Shown here piece by piece: positions 1 through 10,910 of a DNA stretch of 64,000 nucleotides. This stretch comes from Isoetes taiwanensis (Eukaryota; Streptophyta; Lycopodiopsida; Isoetales; Isoetaceae), in contig JAJEKV010000059.1 of the NCBI GenBank assembly GCA_021234155.1, forward strand, positions 1,283,844-1,347,843. The letters run 5' to 3'. Under the pieces are notes generated by a model that saw only the letters and a list, made by a program, of their open reading frames with translations, had not been told where the DNA came from and did no database searches. Each line of letters opens with the position of its first letter. Position 1 is the first letter of the stretch. The position numbers were made by a program, and so were the translations under genes.

Positions 1-722
1 ATCTCCGGCACGTAGGCGGGTCGAGAATAATCGATGAAGTCGTTTTGACCCTGACAATACTCGGTCAGCTCATAAAGGAGATGAGCCGTCTTTTGCTTGC
101 CCTTATTAGCAATATGCTGATATGCCCATTGAATATCGCTCAGCAGCAAGTAATCTTGATCCCCAACCTTTATAGTAGGAAGCGAACTTAAGCCGACAAG
201 TGCTTGGCCCTTACTACGAGGTAAAGGCTTCTCTGTGGCCAATTTCTTCCATCTTACAAAGTCGGCATAGCTTATCTGTTCATCCTCCTCAGGATCTGGG
301 GGAAGTGGGGACTTGGCTTGCTCCAAGGCCGTGTCGGTACCGTCAATATACCTATCCATGATAAGGACAAGGGCAAACTGGGCTTCAAAGTACAACTCAT
401 TAGAGCCAAGGTCAAGAATGGGGGCGTGCTTAGCACGTCTGACAATGCCCCTAAGAATGGCATCGCCGTGACGGTCATCCCCAAACATCTGCCCTAAAAT
501 ATCCTTGTGGAGATAGGGTTGAAGCGGTTCGCCCAAAAATTCTGCCTGCGATAATATTTCCTCGTTGTAAAACTCAAGGAAGGCATCATAATCAGGGTGT
601 GCCCACATGTTGTCGACAAGATCAACCTTGCACTGCATGAGGGGGTCTAGAAGAGGGTAGGGGACCTGAGGATCCCACTGCTCTCCTCCCATGTACCAGG
701 CTAAACGGCCTTCATAATCCAT
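1..722 (-). CDS. Partial unrecognised protein, N-terminal 240 codons, runs off the window
   Basis: An uninterrupted minus-strand frame of 240 codons starts at the ATG at 720-722 and is still open at base 1, so the C-terminus lies outside. The N-terminus reads MDYEGRLAWYMGGEQWDP. The protein is acidic and rich in Asp, Glu, Tyr, Trp and Leu, with no signal peptide or membrane segment. A proline/acidic hinge (PLPPDPEEDEQ) falls at about residues 139-149. I do not recognise a domain. The start is supported by a TATA box about 80 bp upstream and a pyrimidine-rich leader with a telo-box. An undamaged frame is unusual here, where most ORFs are broken, so this may be a live host gene or an accessory ORF of a young element. 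Confidence 0.6.
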   Translation of the reverse strand, partial: MDYEGRLAWYMGGEQWDPQVPYPLLDPLMQCKVDLVDNMWAHPDYDAFLEFYNEEILSQAEFLGEPLQPYLHKDILGQMFGDDRHGDAILRGIVRRAKHAPILDLGSNELYFEAQFALVLIMDRYIDGTDTALEQAKSPLPPDPEEDEQISYADFVRWKKLATEKPLPRSKGQALVGLSSLPTIKVGDQDYLLLSDIQWAYQHIANKGKQKTAHLLYELTEYCQGQNDFIDYSRPAYVPE

Positions 723-781
723 GAGAAGGAAGAGACGAAGAAGGAGGAGCAAAAACGAGAAGGATGCCTGAAGAAAATGAC

Positions 782-807
782 AAACCCTAAGTGAATGTGA
801 CTTTATA
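782..807 (-). promoter_or_regulatory. TATA box and telo-box upstream of the 1-722 gene
   Basis: On the minus strand, TATAAA lies at 802-807. It is followed by TTAGGGTTT (782-790, a telo-box-like motif common in plant 5' leaders) and a CT-rich stretch up to the ATG at 722. The order and spacing fit a plant core promoter with a leader of about 50 nt. Confidence 0.5.
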
Positions 808-834
808 AATGTCCAGGCACGGAATTCTTTATTT

Positions 835-1194
835 ATCTATTTTTATTTTTTATTTTATTTTTATTTTTTTTCTTCCATTACCCTTATTATGATTATTACT
901 ATATCTCATTCGGAACCTTAGATAACAATCACAAGAAAAGAGATTAATGGCCCATCCATGTATGTGCATATGTATGCATGTGCATATCATGCCCATCCAT
1001 GCATCACATGAGGTGGAGTTATAACAACCCTTGATTTTGTCATTTGACGGCTAGGATCAATCTCTATGAACATGACCCATGGGATGACAAAACCACACAT
1101 CTAATACGTGTATATATATTAGTGATATACAAGAAATTTAATGCGTCCTACGGTGCATGTCCGAGTTTTAGCATGTTCCTATGCTGCAAGTTCT
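835..1194. other. Gene-free AT-rich spacer
   Basis: A T-rich low-complexity tract (about 835-880) is followed by unique AT-rich sequence with short TATATA and TGTATG runs. No coding frame or RNA gene is visible. Confidence 0.5.
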
Positions 1195-1850
1195 TGTCAT
1201 GCCATGCATTCTAAAAGAATCTTTTAAGAATACTCTAAATTCATAGATTCTCTAAGATTCTACCAAGGTTCTCTTGGAGGTTTCGTGGAGATTCCTCTAA
1301 ATTTTATAAGATTCCCTCTAGATTCCATTAGATTTCTATAGATTCTCCAAGATTCTATGAAGATCCCCGAGATTCTATAAAGATTCCCCTAGATACTCTA
1401 AGATTTCATCAGCATTTTTTTAGATTCCCTTAGATTTTATGAAGATTCCCTTAGATCCCCCAGATTTTAAGAGATTCCCTTAGGCTTGTAAATATTTTCC
1501 TAGATTCTCTTACATTTTATAAGATTTTCTTAGATTCTATTAGATTCTTCTGAATTCCTTTACATTCTAGAACTTTTTAGAACATTCTAAGACTTTCTGG
1601 AACATTCTAAGACTTTCAATATATTCTAGAACTTTTTGGAAGTATTTCCCTAGATTTTCTTACACTCCCGTAGATTCCCCTACAGTCTAGAACATTCTAA
1701 AACTTATTAGAACAATTTGGAACTTTCTGGAAGAATTTTCTTAGATCCCCCTAGATTCTCTTATGTTCTAGAACTTTCTAGAAGATTCTAGAACTTTCTA
1801 GAGCCTTCCAGAACATTCTAGAACTTTCTTGAACTAGTTAGAATGTTATA
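1195..1850. repeat. Degenerate short tandem repeat rich in AGATTCT and TTCTAGAA
   Basis: About 650 bp are built from diverged short units. The first half is dominated by AGATTCTCTAAGATTC-like words and the second half by TCTAGAACATTCTAGAAC-like words. Alternating TTC and GAA blocks recur every few bases, giving many matches to the inverted nTTCnnGAAn pattern bound by heat-shock factors. No coding frame crosses it. It is best described as an old minisatellite; any regulatory role is inference. Confidence 0.65.
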
Positions 1851-1913
1851 GTCTATTTTATCTTAATGGGAATATTACCCTTAAGTATATTTGAAACATA
1901 AATTATTTATAGA

Positions 1914-1990
1914 ATTAATGCTTGGTCTAGTGGTTATAATAGGGGGCTGCGGGGTCAATGGCCGGGGTTCGAATCCCCCACACAACATAA
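1914..1990 (+). other. tRNA-like relic (A box and B box), possible SINE head
   Basis: TGGTCTAGTGG (from 1924) matches the pol III A box. GGGTTCGAATCCC (about 1965-1977) matches the B box and forms the T stem-loop. The segments where the acceptor arms should be do not pair, so this is not an intact tRNA gene. It is followed by A-rich sequence and then a tandem repeat, which fits a tRNA-derived SINE or tRNA pseudogene. Confidence 0.5.
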
Positions 1991-2084
1991 AAATTTTAAA
2001 AGCCTTTTCCTAAGGAATGAGCATTCAACTTGGGCCGTAGGATCTTGGACCCGATCAAGGGTCGAGATCTCACCACGTGACAAT

Positions 2085-2430
2085 AATTAAAGCAACATGA
2101 GCCATAGAATCTATTACATATAATTCCCAAAGTCATGTGCACCGTAAGATATGTGCCAAGCCACGTGAGCCGTAAGATCTCGGATCGACGATCAGGATCG
2201 GATCAACCTAGACTGTAGGATCGATTACATATAATTCCCAAAGCCATCTGCACCGTAAGATGTGTCCCAAAGGAACGTGAGCCGTAGGATATCGGACCGA
2301 CGATCAGGATCAGATCAACCTGGACCGTAGGATCGCTTACATATAATCGGACACAAACTCCCAAGCCATCTGGGCCGTAGGATACGTCCCAAATCCACGT
2401 GAGCCGTAGGATCTCGGATCAACGGCCGGA
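2085..2430. repeat. Tandem repeat, about 112-122 bp unit, about 3 copies
   Basis: The phrase ACGTGAGCCGTAGGATCTC recurs at about 2163, 2275 and 2397, with intervening blocks sharing GATCAGGATCGGATCAACC, ATTACATATAATTCCCAA and GCACCGTAAGATGTG. Units differ by small indels. A shorter GCCGTAGGAT word also repeats inside each unit. Confidence 0.7.
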
Positions 2431-2439
2431 TTCAGGAGG

Positions 2440-3035
2440 ACAAACATAAGAACATATATATGTTATGATAACCACCACGAAGGGTGGCACATCCATCCAA
2501 GTACCAACGGCAAAGAATATGCATCTAATCCTAAGGAAACACCCTAAACCCCAGGTTCTACCCCGGTTCAGACTCCTGTGAGGATGGACTGACGACTCGG
2601 TCTCAAGAGATTGGCAGACAGAGGTATAACCTGGCGTTGGCTGGCATAGAACATTGGCTAGGGTTGTCCACTCCATCCGCCCCTCCTGTGCACACTTTGC
2701 AGATGGGTCGATTCACGCTATGGCTTTGCTATAGCCTTCCGGAGACGCAGACTCAAGGCATCACCCTTCGAGCCTGCTCTAGGGTTCATGAAGCCCTAGT
2801 CCGATGAGGCAGGTCAGGGAAGTGTCCCTTCCAGGATCAGTGGTTCCATGGGTGAGCTAGAGAATAGGTGCCGCATCAGCGACCCCCGCATCCGTACCCG
2901 ACTTACTCACCCTAAATCTACTCAAAGTGCAGGGTGCCCCATACGGGTCACACCTCTGCACCCAGGGAGTGTCAGACCCATACCCGGCCCTCTACGTGAC
3001 CGACTATTATGCCTAGCCCACTGTAGGAGTCTCAG
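2440..3035 (+). repeat. Dispersed repeat R1, copy A (diverged)
   Basis: This stretch aligns with 7595-8383 and, inverted, with 14519-15307. Shared landmarks are the hairpin CCACCACGAAGGGTGG (2472-2487), CCACTCCATCCGCCCC, TGTGCACACTTTGCAGAT, CCGATGAGGCAGGTC and GTGTCAGACCCATACCCGG. Open frames here are not conserved between copies, so the repeat looks non-coding. This copy is the most diverged of the three. Its class is unknown. Confidence 0.7.
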
Positions 3036-3659
3036 GAGCCTTTTATGCTCATGCAAGACCCCACCCCCGCTTCACCACTGCGTCCCTTCTCTGGTGCTAA
3101 GCCATTCCATAGCATCTATGACCCGGTGGTCTCCTGTGCACAGACCGCAACTAATGGGAATAATACAGGGCTCTATCTAGGAGCATACTACAATACATGG
3201 GCTCAGAGGTCTCTACCCCCCGTAATCCCCCATTTCCAGAGTGCTAACTAAGCAAAGAACTACTGAACCATCAGCCAAAATACATACAGAGACTAGAGCA
3301 GAAAATACTCATCATATAGATGAAAATACTCACCATATCAATCAAGGGTTAGCCTAACAGGTAAACCATAGAGAAAACAGAGAGAGAACAGAAGAAATGT
3401 ACACACAAGGGCCCAACAGGGGCGCTTATACTAGCCACTAACCTGAGTTCCTGCTGGACCCATTGTCATTTGGTAATTCCATCTTCCCTGGACTTGGCGC
3501 TCAGCACTGGACACACAGGTAAGTTGGGCGCTTAGCAAGGGTGGGCGCTCAGCTGCTGCTCCTCTTGATCGAGTAGGGGGTCAATTAGGGCTAGGGGTCA
3601 AGTTGATGACCCAAATTGGAATTTCCCATGCTGGCCAATCGAGTTAGGCCAGGTGGCGC
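3036..3659. other. Gene-free stretch, possible LTR or repeat body
   Basis: No coding frame is visible. Three GGCGCT(C/T)AGC words occur at about 3510-3555. The stretch lies between R1 copy A and an LTR-like start on the minus strand, so it may be the body of a decayed LTR. Confidence 0.35.
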
Positions 3660-3835
3660 TCTCCTAAATAGCCATTTAGTCCAATTTAATTAATTGGATA
3701 ATTATCCTTTAATGATTAATTTAGCCCTTCTAGGTCAACCCTCTAGGTCAAAATACCCCATGGTGGCGTACCTTTACTGGTGACGTGTCAGTATATTATT
3801 TATACGTATCCCATATAAATACATGGAACGTCACA
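3660..3835 (-). repeat. LTR-like segment beginning TGTGACGTTCC (copy D0)
   Basis: Read on the minus strand from 3835, TGTGACGTTCCATG matches the LTR-like starts at 8518 and 9293. The first 60 bases are partly self-complementary (TGACGTTCCATGTATTTATA against TATAAATACATGGAACGTCA-type words). It abuts the LINE at 3840. Copies diverge after about 60 bp. Confidence 0.5.
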
Positions 3836-3839
3836 CCAG

Positions 3840-6775
3840 GTCACTCGCTTTGGCAGACAGTTGTTCCTGTGATGTGGTATTTTTGACTTGATAATTTGCA
3901 ATGGCCTGTCACAGTGGCCCGCTTTTCGCAAGTGCACATGCAGACAGAACAATCAGGGGGGAGGGTCTAGTGTGGTGGACTATGTGCTCGTAGTTGCGCA
4001 AGATATGCATCTCATCAGTCATTTTCGGGTGGACACCGACAGTCGGGATGAGGAGGTCGACTCAGATCGCCTCCCACTTTATTTGGACATGGTTTGGCAA
4101 GCCGCCAGAACCCCCACTATGCCAGCCCCTCGCCATCCTCAGTTGCAACTAGATTATGAGCAGGCAGAGTACTATGCCGAGATGCTCATGGGCGCCCTCG
4201 CCGGCAATTACGCGGACCCCACACTAGAAGCGGCCGAGACAGACCCGGTTGACTTAAGCTATTACGGGATGCGGCGGGACGGGTGCTGGCGACACCCCCC
4301 TCCCAGGTGCCATTTCGAGGGACAGCAATATTTTCGGCGTGACCCGATAGTTTGATCGGAGTGTAAAGAACATAGCGCCGGCTTCCGTCACGATACGGAT
4401 CCAAAACCGGCTTGCGAGGCCACCACATGCAGCACCGCCTGAAGGAGACAAAGGTGCGGTACCTTGCCGTGCATCGAGGGGAGATGTTCGACCTGTTGGA
4501 CACTCATCCTCGAACCTTTTGGCGCGAGTGCTTGAAGCCGACCCGGATGGCTGAGGGGGACATCACACCGGGCGGTGGAAACAATGCTTGCAATGCTCTT
4601 TGACCCACCGGGGGCGGCGCCCATACCCCCACGGCATGGCCCCCATTGGTTCTTGCGGAGGAGGAGGATGTTGTGGAGGGCCACGCAACGGCCGGGCTAA
4701 TGGGAAAGCGGCTGACCTCGATGGTATGCGGGCGAAGTTACTCAAATGGGCGGGCGGCGGCGGTGCGATCCTCACTACCTGTTCCGAGCATTGCGGGAAG
4801 GTTTCCCCGACAATGGACCTAGCTGGGGTTGTCCCCATTCACAAAGGCGGGCAACCCTGCTTTGTCCGGCCAATTACCGGGACGATCATGGTCGATTCAT
4901 TATTTGCCAAACTGTTGGGCGGCATTCTCGAAGCGGTTGGCGGCGGTAGGCAGATGTCGCGAGCCCTCACACAAGCGAGGCTTTAGACCCCGCCACTCAA
5001 CGATTGACCATATCTTTATCTTTGCGGGGGCGATTGAAGACAAACAGGAACCATCGGGCAGGACTTGTGTTGCTGCTTTGTGGACTTCGCGAAGGCTTTT
5101 GATCACGGTCCCAGGAAAAGCTATGGGCTAAGCTGCGTCAGCTGGGGCTGCCGCTGCACTGTGCAAAATGCCATATACTGGCTGTATGAGAGTTGTTTTG
5201 GCGGGATGCAGCCGATGGGCCAAGCATTCACGGTAATGTCGGGTCCGGCGGGCTGCCCCCTCTCACCAACACTTTTTGGCCTCTACATTGATCGGTTAGA
5301 GCCCCGGGCGGCCGAGCATGGGGGGATGGCATCGACTTTTGCACCAGGTCATCGCCCGGCTCATCTATCGGGACGATGTTGACCTTCCGCCCACACCCCG
5401 AAGCTATGCGGTCTCATCACGGATGCCCTAGACACATTCTGCCAGCTCTGAGACATCTTGGCGTGAATCGGCCAAAGACGGGGTGGTTCTCATATCCTCT
5501 TCACGCCACCCCGCCTCCCGCACTCACATATCGGGGGCGACACTGTGGAGGTCATGCCCACCTACAAGTACCTAGGGGTGGAATTCCCTCCTCACTGCTG
5601 GGGGGCGCCCATCCGGCTTGAGGGTGACAAGCAGTTAGGAAAGCTTTATGCCATGTCTGAGAACAATAGTCACCGTGCGTGAGCTCTATGATTGGGGCCA
5701 TCGGGCCACATCTGTTTTAATCGGGTCGAGCCTGCCCTTCCACGGGGTCGAGGTTTGGGGCCCGGTCGCCCCTTTGGCGACCTGGAATGACTTGGAGCAG
5801 GTGCGAAGGCATTTTTTGGCGGGCACTTGGGGTGAAACCGGTCCCCCATCGGTTCTGGCCAGGGAAACCGGATTCTTGCCACTTCAGCGGGGCAGCCCTT
5901 GATAGACACATCGCCTATTTTTAGAAAGTGGTTAATATGGGTGATGCTCGGCTCAAGACTGGCTTACGCTGTGGCAATGGGCCCGCAATGGCTCCTGAGG
6001 TAAAGAGATCGCTGGTTCGCCCGGATGGAACGCGCAGAGCACAGGTGCGTGCAGGTGGACACAGAGGCCCGATCGTGGCGGCTAGCGGGAGAGCACGGGC
6101 GCTTGCTTCCTTGGCAAGCTCGGGACCCGACCCTTTAGAGCAGGTCAAAGCGGCCCATTACAAGGAGCACATCAACCCCGTGTTAGCCCGGGGCCCGCAC
6201 TACTGCGCAAGGCTCCCTACCGCCGAAAAGCGCAGACTCATTGCCTCCATTCGCACAGGTGCCCACCATCTCCGCATCGAGACGGGCAAGTGGATTGGGG
6301 AGCCCCGCCAGGACAGGCTCTGTCGGGTGCCATTGAGGATGAGTCTCACACTTTCCAGAGTTGCCCAACATTCAGTCAGATCCGGGCTAGATACGCTCCC
6401 TTAGTACGGCCGGACTTGCCCCTACATTTGCTGATGAACACAATCACAAGATGCGTGCTCGGGGTCGCATATCATTCGGGGAGGTCTGCGGATCTGCGAG
6501 CTCACCTTTGCCCCCGCTTGGATGCCCGCTGATCAGGCACTACGGGTGCGGTGCATGAGTGTATATATTTGTGTGTTTTTGCATCTTGTATATTGGAACA
6601 GTTTGTCAGCAGGCTGATTGCTGCCACGGTTTTTCCCTCGAAAACCCTTCGAGGCGGGGTTTTTTTAATCCGGGTAGTAATCCGCTTGCTGCGCTTTTGT
6701 GAGGCTTTTGTATTGGGTCCCATAGACCGATTGGTCTCCGTGGACGATAAAAATACCTTCCTTCCTTCCTTCAAT
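3840..6775 (+). mobile_element. Decayed non-LTR retrotransposon (LINE 1), 5'-truncated
   Basis: Fragments in all three plus frames reconstruct a LINE in order. They are an endonuclease remnant (SSVVDYVLV, about 3984-4010), RT palm pieces (VVPIHKGG near 4830; CCFVDFAKAFDHGPRK near 5068-5118; GCPLSPTLFGLYIDRLE near 5250-5302), a YRDD at about 5365-5380 in place of YADD, and the C-terminal EDESHTFQSCPTFSQIRARY (about 6330-6390). The 3' tail is GGTCTCCGTGGACGATAAAA (about 6733) followed by CTTCC repeats. Many frameshifts and stops show it is dead. It is homologous to the LINE at 36.7-39.7 kb and shares its tail. GC is visibly higher than in the flanks. Confidence 0.8.
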
Positions 6776-7594
6776 ATGATTTTTATAAGAGCATTAAATT
6801 AGTTGTCTTTGATCATTTCTAGTATTAGAATGATAGGCTTATCTCTAGCTTTTGGTGATTTTTAAATTACAAAGGGCTATTTGGGAAAGTACTTAAGAAT
6901 TAAGGACATTTTGGGAATTTCATAAATACTAAAGGCTTTTTGGGAATTAAGTCAACAATTAGGGTTATTTTGGTAAATTTCCCTTTATTCTACTGAGAAC
7001 AATTCTGCAAATCCTCAACTATTTGATAACTAACTGGATATGAGTTATCGTTTTTAGCCATAGCAGTGAGTTTTAATAGGAAGTATTAAAACCATAGTTA
7101 AATTCATTATTGTAAACAATAGGTATTGAGATGGACCATGGGGAGTGTTATAGAGTTGTAAGAAGCTTAGGCGGGCTTCTACGATGTGGCTATGGCGGGG
7201 ACTTTTGCTTTTACAATAAGAAGGACAAGATAATATAGCTAGTACATTACATTGATATTGCATTCTTTATGGGGGAAATGGCAACATGAGATGTCGTTTT
7301 GTATTTCTATGGAAAACTTTTCTATAACAAGCTGCTTCAACTTCGGCAAGAGTATGAGCTAGGCACATGTATAATAAATGTCGTAACGAATATCACATGT
7401 CCATGGCCTTGCATTGCACCACTGTTGCCTTGAAATTTTAAATTCTCTTAGATCCTCCAGGGCCAGACTTCCAGGATCGGTGGCCTGGGTTGCTCTGGCA
7501 TGTTCATGTCAACTGTGTTTCTATGCTATGTTCTTGTGCTCTATGACATCGGGCGTAGTTCTCCTGACAAGGATGCTACATCTGTGACACTCCT
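6776..7594. other. Gene-free AT-rich spacer
   Basis: Unique AT-rich DNA. A degenerate short repeat of the type GGNNATTTTGGGAATT occurs at about 6860-6985. Short open frames show no recognisable motif or coding pattern. Confidence 0.45.
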
Positions 7595-8383
7595 CGAATC
7601 CATACGATGCTCCCATCGTATAAATACGGGAAATTCCCCTCCCATGGCGAATCCCTCACTACGGAAAGGCCCTCCGTCTGACTCGGACCACTTGTGATGG
7701 CCAAGTGTCCGGGTGAAGGACACGGAGGTGTCATTCGTTCCACGCCTTCTATGGGAATCCTATATAGCGGAAGCGTACATACATGTTAGCACCTAGCAAC
7801 AATACTAATAAATAATATACCACCACGAAGGGTGGCCCATCATCATCAATATACTAACAACATAATACCAACATAACAAAGGAAATACTCCATAACTAAC
7901 GGCTCTACCCCGGGCTCGGACTCCATGGGGGCGACTGATGGTCAGGGCCTCAAGATAACATCAGACAGAGGCATAACATGGCGTTGGCTGGCATAAGACA
8001 ATGGCTAGGGTAGTCCACTCCATCCGCCCCTCCTGTGCACACTTTGCAGATAGGCTGAATCATGCTATGACGTGCTTGTAGCCCTCCGGAGATGCAATCC
8101 CAAGGAATCACCCTTCGGGACTACTCCGGATTACATCTCCCCGGTCCGATGAGGCAGGTCAGAGCGACATCTCCTCCCCGAGTATGACGGAACCCTGGGT
8201 GTGCTAGAGAACACGTGTCGCATCAGCGACCCCCGCATCCGTACCCAACTTACTCCCCTAAATCTAAAGGTCAGCTCACCAACCCGTTCGAGCCCAGGAT
8301 GGCCATCTATGACTCACGCCCTCCGGCCTAGAGAGTGTCAGACCCATACCCGGCCTAGACACAGTGACCGGCTATAAGCCTAG
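7595..8383 (+). repeat. Dispersed repeat R1, copy B
   Basis: This 789-bp block matches 14519-15307 in inverted orientation almost throughout, with equal length, and matches copy A more loosely. It carries the hairpin CCACCACGAAGGGTGG at 7820-7835 and TATAAATA near 7620. No frame is conserved between copies. Confidence 0.75.
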
Positions 8384-8517
8384 CACACTATAGAAGTCCT
8401 GTATAATCTCATGTTACCTCTTTAAAGTGGGGACGCTTACTTCTAACATTTCATGTGTTGGCCCGAGCAAGCCTAGCCTTGATGCTGAGGCCAACATCAT
8501 TTTTAAGATGGGGAGAA
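8384..8517 (+). mobile_element. 3' internal end and polypurine tract of a gypsy-type element
   Basis: Purine-rich AAGATGGGGAGAA (8505-8517) directly precedes TGTGACG at 8518. This is the expected polypurine tract to LTR junction of an LTR retrotransposon. The internal part upstream is short and merges into R1 copy B. No coding sequence of this element remains. Confidence 0.5.
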
Positions 8518-8689
8518 TGTGACGTTCCATGTACTTATATGCCTTTTGGGTATAAATACATGGCACATCAGTATGAATAATTAATGGTGCATTAATTATT
8601 CATAAGCTAAGGTTAGCTATGTAAATCATTAATTATTAAGGTGGAAACCTAACCCTAAATCCTAGTTCGAATTTGGGCTTAACTTAATA
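8518..8689 (+). repeat. LTR fragment (copy D1), interrupted by a LINE
   Basis: It begins TGTGACGTTCCATG and matches copy D2 at 9293 for about 180 bp (both contain TAAGCTAAGGTTAGCTATGT and GTGGAAACCTAACCC). It breaks off at the TAGAA tail of the minus-strand LINE fragment. Confidence 0.6.
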
Positions 8690-9100
8690 TTAGAATAGAA
8701 TAGAATAGAGTTTTTATCATCCATTGAGACCAATTGGCCTATGGGACACAAACAGGAGGCACAACAAGCGTATTACGGTCCGGGTTAAAAAACCCCCTCC
8801 CTGCCCTAAGGGAAAACTCGTAACAGGAATAGGTTTGCTGTCAAATTGTACAAATACAAATACAAATATATATCATGGAGGACAGAAATATGTACATGTA
8901 TCAGGTAAGTGCCCGAGGACCGAGCTGATCTCGGCGATCCATGATCTCTTGAATGTATGAGCCCAACCTCCGTACCGAGCTCGTGCTCAGCATCTCATGC
9001 AGGGGCTGGCGAGGATGGACTAGCTCAGCATAGCATATCCGAATGTCATCATATGCTGGACAACTTAGAAGGGTGTGGCATTCGTCTTCCACTGCCCAAA
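8690..9100 (-). mobile_element. LINE 2 fragment, 3' end only
   Basis: On the minus strand a C-terminal piece (MEDECHTLLSCPAYDDIR, near 9092-9039) is homologous to the EDESH segment of the LINE at 3.8 kb. It is followed by GGCCAATTGGTCTC, a GATAAAAA-type motif and a TTCTA tail (8690-8710). It is strongly 5'-truncated and sits in the D1 LTR. Confidence 0.7.
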
Positions 9101-9292
9101 ATTTTGATTGACAACAATTATTTTGAGCTATAGTATTTATTTTTTTGGGAGATAGGGAGCTATTACCATTAAACTCTTTAAGAGGAGTACATGCCTATCA
9201 AATTGTGTGTCAGCAGGATTAGCTACATCCTCAGCTATATCACTTGCTGGATTGTTTACCCCTGCCTCCTTTTCCATTTCAAGGGATTATGT

Positions 9293-9480
9293 TGTGACGT
9301 TCCACATACTTATACGCCTTTTTGAGTATAATTACATGACACGTCACTATGAATAATTAATGGTATATTAATTATTTATAAGCTAAGGTTAGCTATGTTA
9401 ATAATTAATTATTAAAGTGGAAACCTAACCCAAAACCCTAATTCGAATTTAGGGCTTAACCTAATATTAAAAAGGGCTAA
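9293..9480 (+). repeat. LTR-like segment (copy D2)
   Basis: It begins TGTGACGTTCCACATAC and parallels D1 through GAATAATTAATGGTATATTAATTATT and AAACCTAACCC words. Unlike D1 it continues into unique sequence up to about 9690 with no LINE break. Confidence 0.5.
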
Positions 9481-9717
9481 AATATCAAATTAGTTAATAT
9501 TAGCTAACCCAGAGTAGCCCCCTGGCCCGAATCGATTGGGCAAAGGAGAGTTACTAACTTGGGACCCAAATTGGGGTTTTGTACCCCCATTTGCCCCAAT
9601 TCGAATTGGGGGAGGTTGGTGGAGGAGGAGCTGCTGTTCCACCATGTTCCATCCAGAAGGATGGAGCACCCGAGCGATAGTGGACCTAGCTATGATCCCG
9701 GTTAGTACGTTAAGACA

Positions 9718-9978
9718 AAAACATTCAAAGAAGGTGATTTGGTTCTTCTTTATGATTCTCGTTACAAAACTTTTCCGGGCAAGTTAAAGTTCAGATGGCT
9801 TGGTCCTTATCAAATTATTCAAGTCGTTCAACCCAGTGTTTTCAAGCTGGCCGAGTTAGATGGCACTCCATTACCTACTCTGGTTAATGGCTTTCGCCTT
9901 AAGCAATTTCATACAGAAGCTACAGACAGTTCTACACAAGATGCACCACAAAGTTCTGATACCACAGATAGTGACTAA
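9718..9978 (+). pseudogene. Integrase C-terminal end of the plus-strand gypsy element
   Basis: The frame reads LLYDSRYKTFPGKLKFRWLG and then a tail ending SSDTTDSD and a stop at 9976-9978. The LYDSR/FPGKL/WLGPY block is the usual C-terminal region after a gypsy integrase core and matches 15.64-15.75 kb on the minus strand. Only about 85 residues remain, without the catalytic D, D, E positions. One frame change occurs near 9735. Confidence 0.75.
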
Positions 9979-10910
9979 AAGTGGCATATTTATATTACTA
10001 GAGGCAAATTACAAAATGTGAGCATTGCTCATTTACTTCCGCTATGAGCAGAGCTCTATTTATGGGCAGTGCCCTATATACAAAATCCTAAGTTAAAAAC
10101 CCCTCTACTCGGGGTTGGGGAGGAGGTGATCTGGGGAGGATGTGGTAGTAGTTCCTTTCGGGATCCCAAGCAGATGAATCACCACCTCCATGGGGTTGGT
10201 CGAGGGTCGGGATGCTCGGCCATCCCCCGCACCAGCCATCCATAGGGATGCCACCGGTTGTGGCACTTCCAGAGATCCAGACAGTTCATCTTGCAGGTGA
10301 TCCATTCCAGGCAATTGCTAGGCATTGTGCAGTTCTCGTTCAAACCAGCCGCTGCCATACTCATCGTCGCCAAGGGTGTCGGCCCGCCCTTTGCTGCATT
10401 ATATAGCCCAACCGGCCGGGAATCACGTCGGCGTGGACCAATCGGAAAACCAGCCGACGTGGTTGTAATGCAAGGTCGTTTCTAAATTGGAATCTTTTCT
10501 CCCGCCGCGATATCTAGCAATGGTACCTTCCGACACCTTCGTTTTAATGATATCCTACCGAAGTTGCTTTCGCATTAAATGACATTCCTTCTTTTCACGC
10601 CGTCCGAACATTAATATGTGTACCTTCGCCACCTGTCGCATCCGATCGTTCATTTACGTCACATCTCTACCGTTCATTGCTTCTCCCTTAGCAGTTGGGG
10701 ACTTAGCCAAATTTTGCCTCTCAATCGGTTGCCCGCTGTCGCCCACTGGCATCATCAGCGGTTCTTTGCTTCATTCTCATCATGCCCCGCCGCCAAAACA
10801 CTTAAGCCCTAAAAAACCTTTTTCATCCATCTTCGTTTTTAGTCTTCCACTCTCAGCCCTCGGCTTCTCCACCGCAGGTTCTTCTTGTTCCTCTCCGGCG
10901 GCTCTTAGCC
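9979..10910 (+). other. Non-coding stretch between pol and ORF3 of the gypsy element
   Basis: The first 230 bp match the minus-strand element (shared words GGGCAGTGCCCTAT, ACAAAATCCTA, TCACCACCTCCAT). After that the stretch is specific to this copy, GC-rich and then CT-rich, with no convincing coding frame. It probably acts as a leader for ORF3. Confidence 0.5.

Noticed and set aside
272-484. Short minus-strand ORF of 70 codons
   Set aside because: It is a shadow in another frame of the longer open minus-strand frame covering 1-722.
1919-1990. Functional tRNA gene
   Set aside because: The A and B boxes are good, but the acceptor arms do not pair and no sound anticodon arm can be drawn.
2419-3251. 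ORFs on both strands within R1 copy A
   Set aside because: The frames are not kept in R1 copies B and C, and no motif is present.
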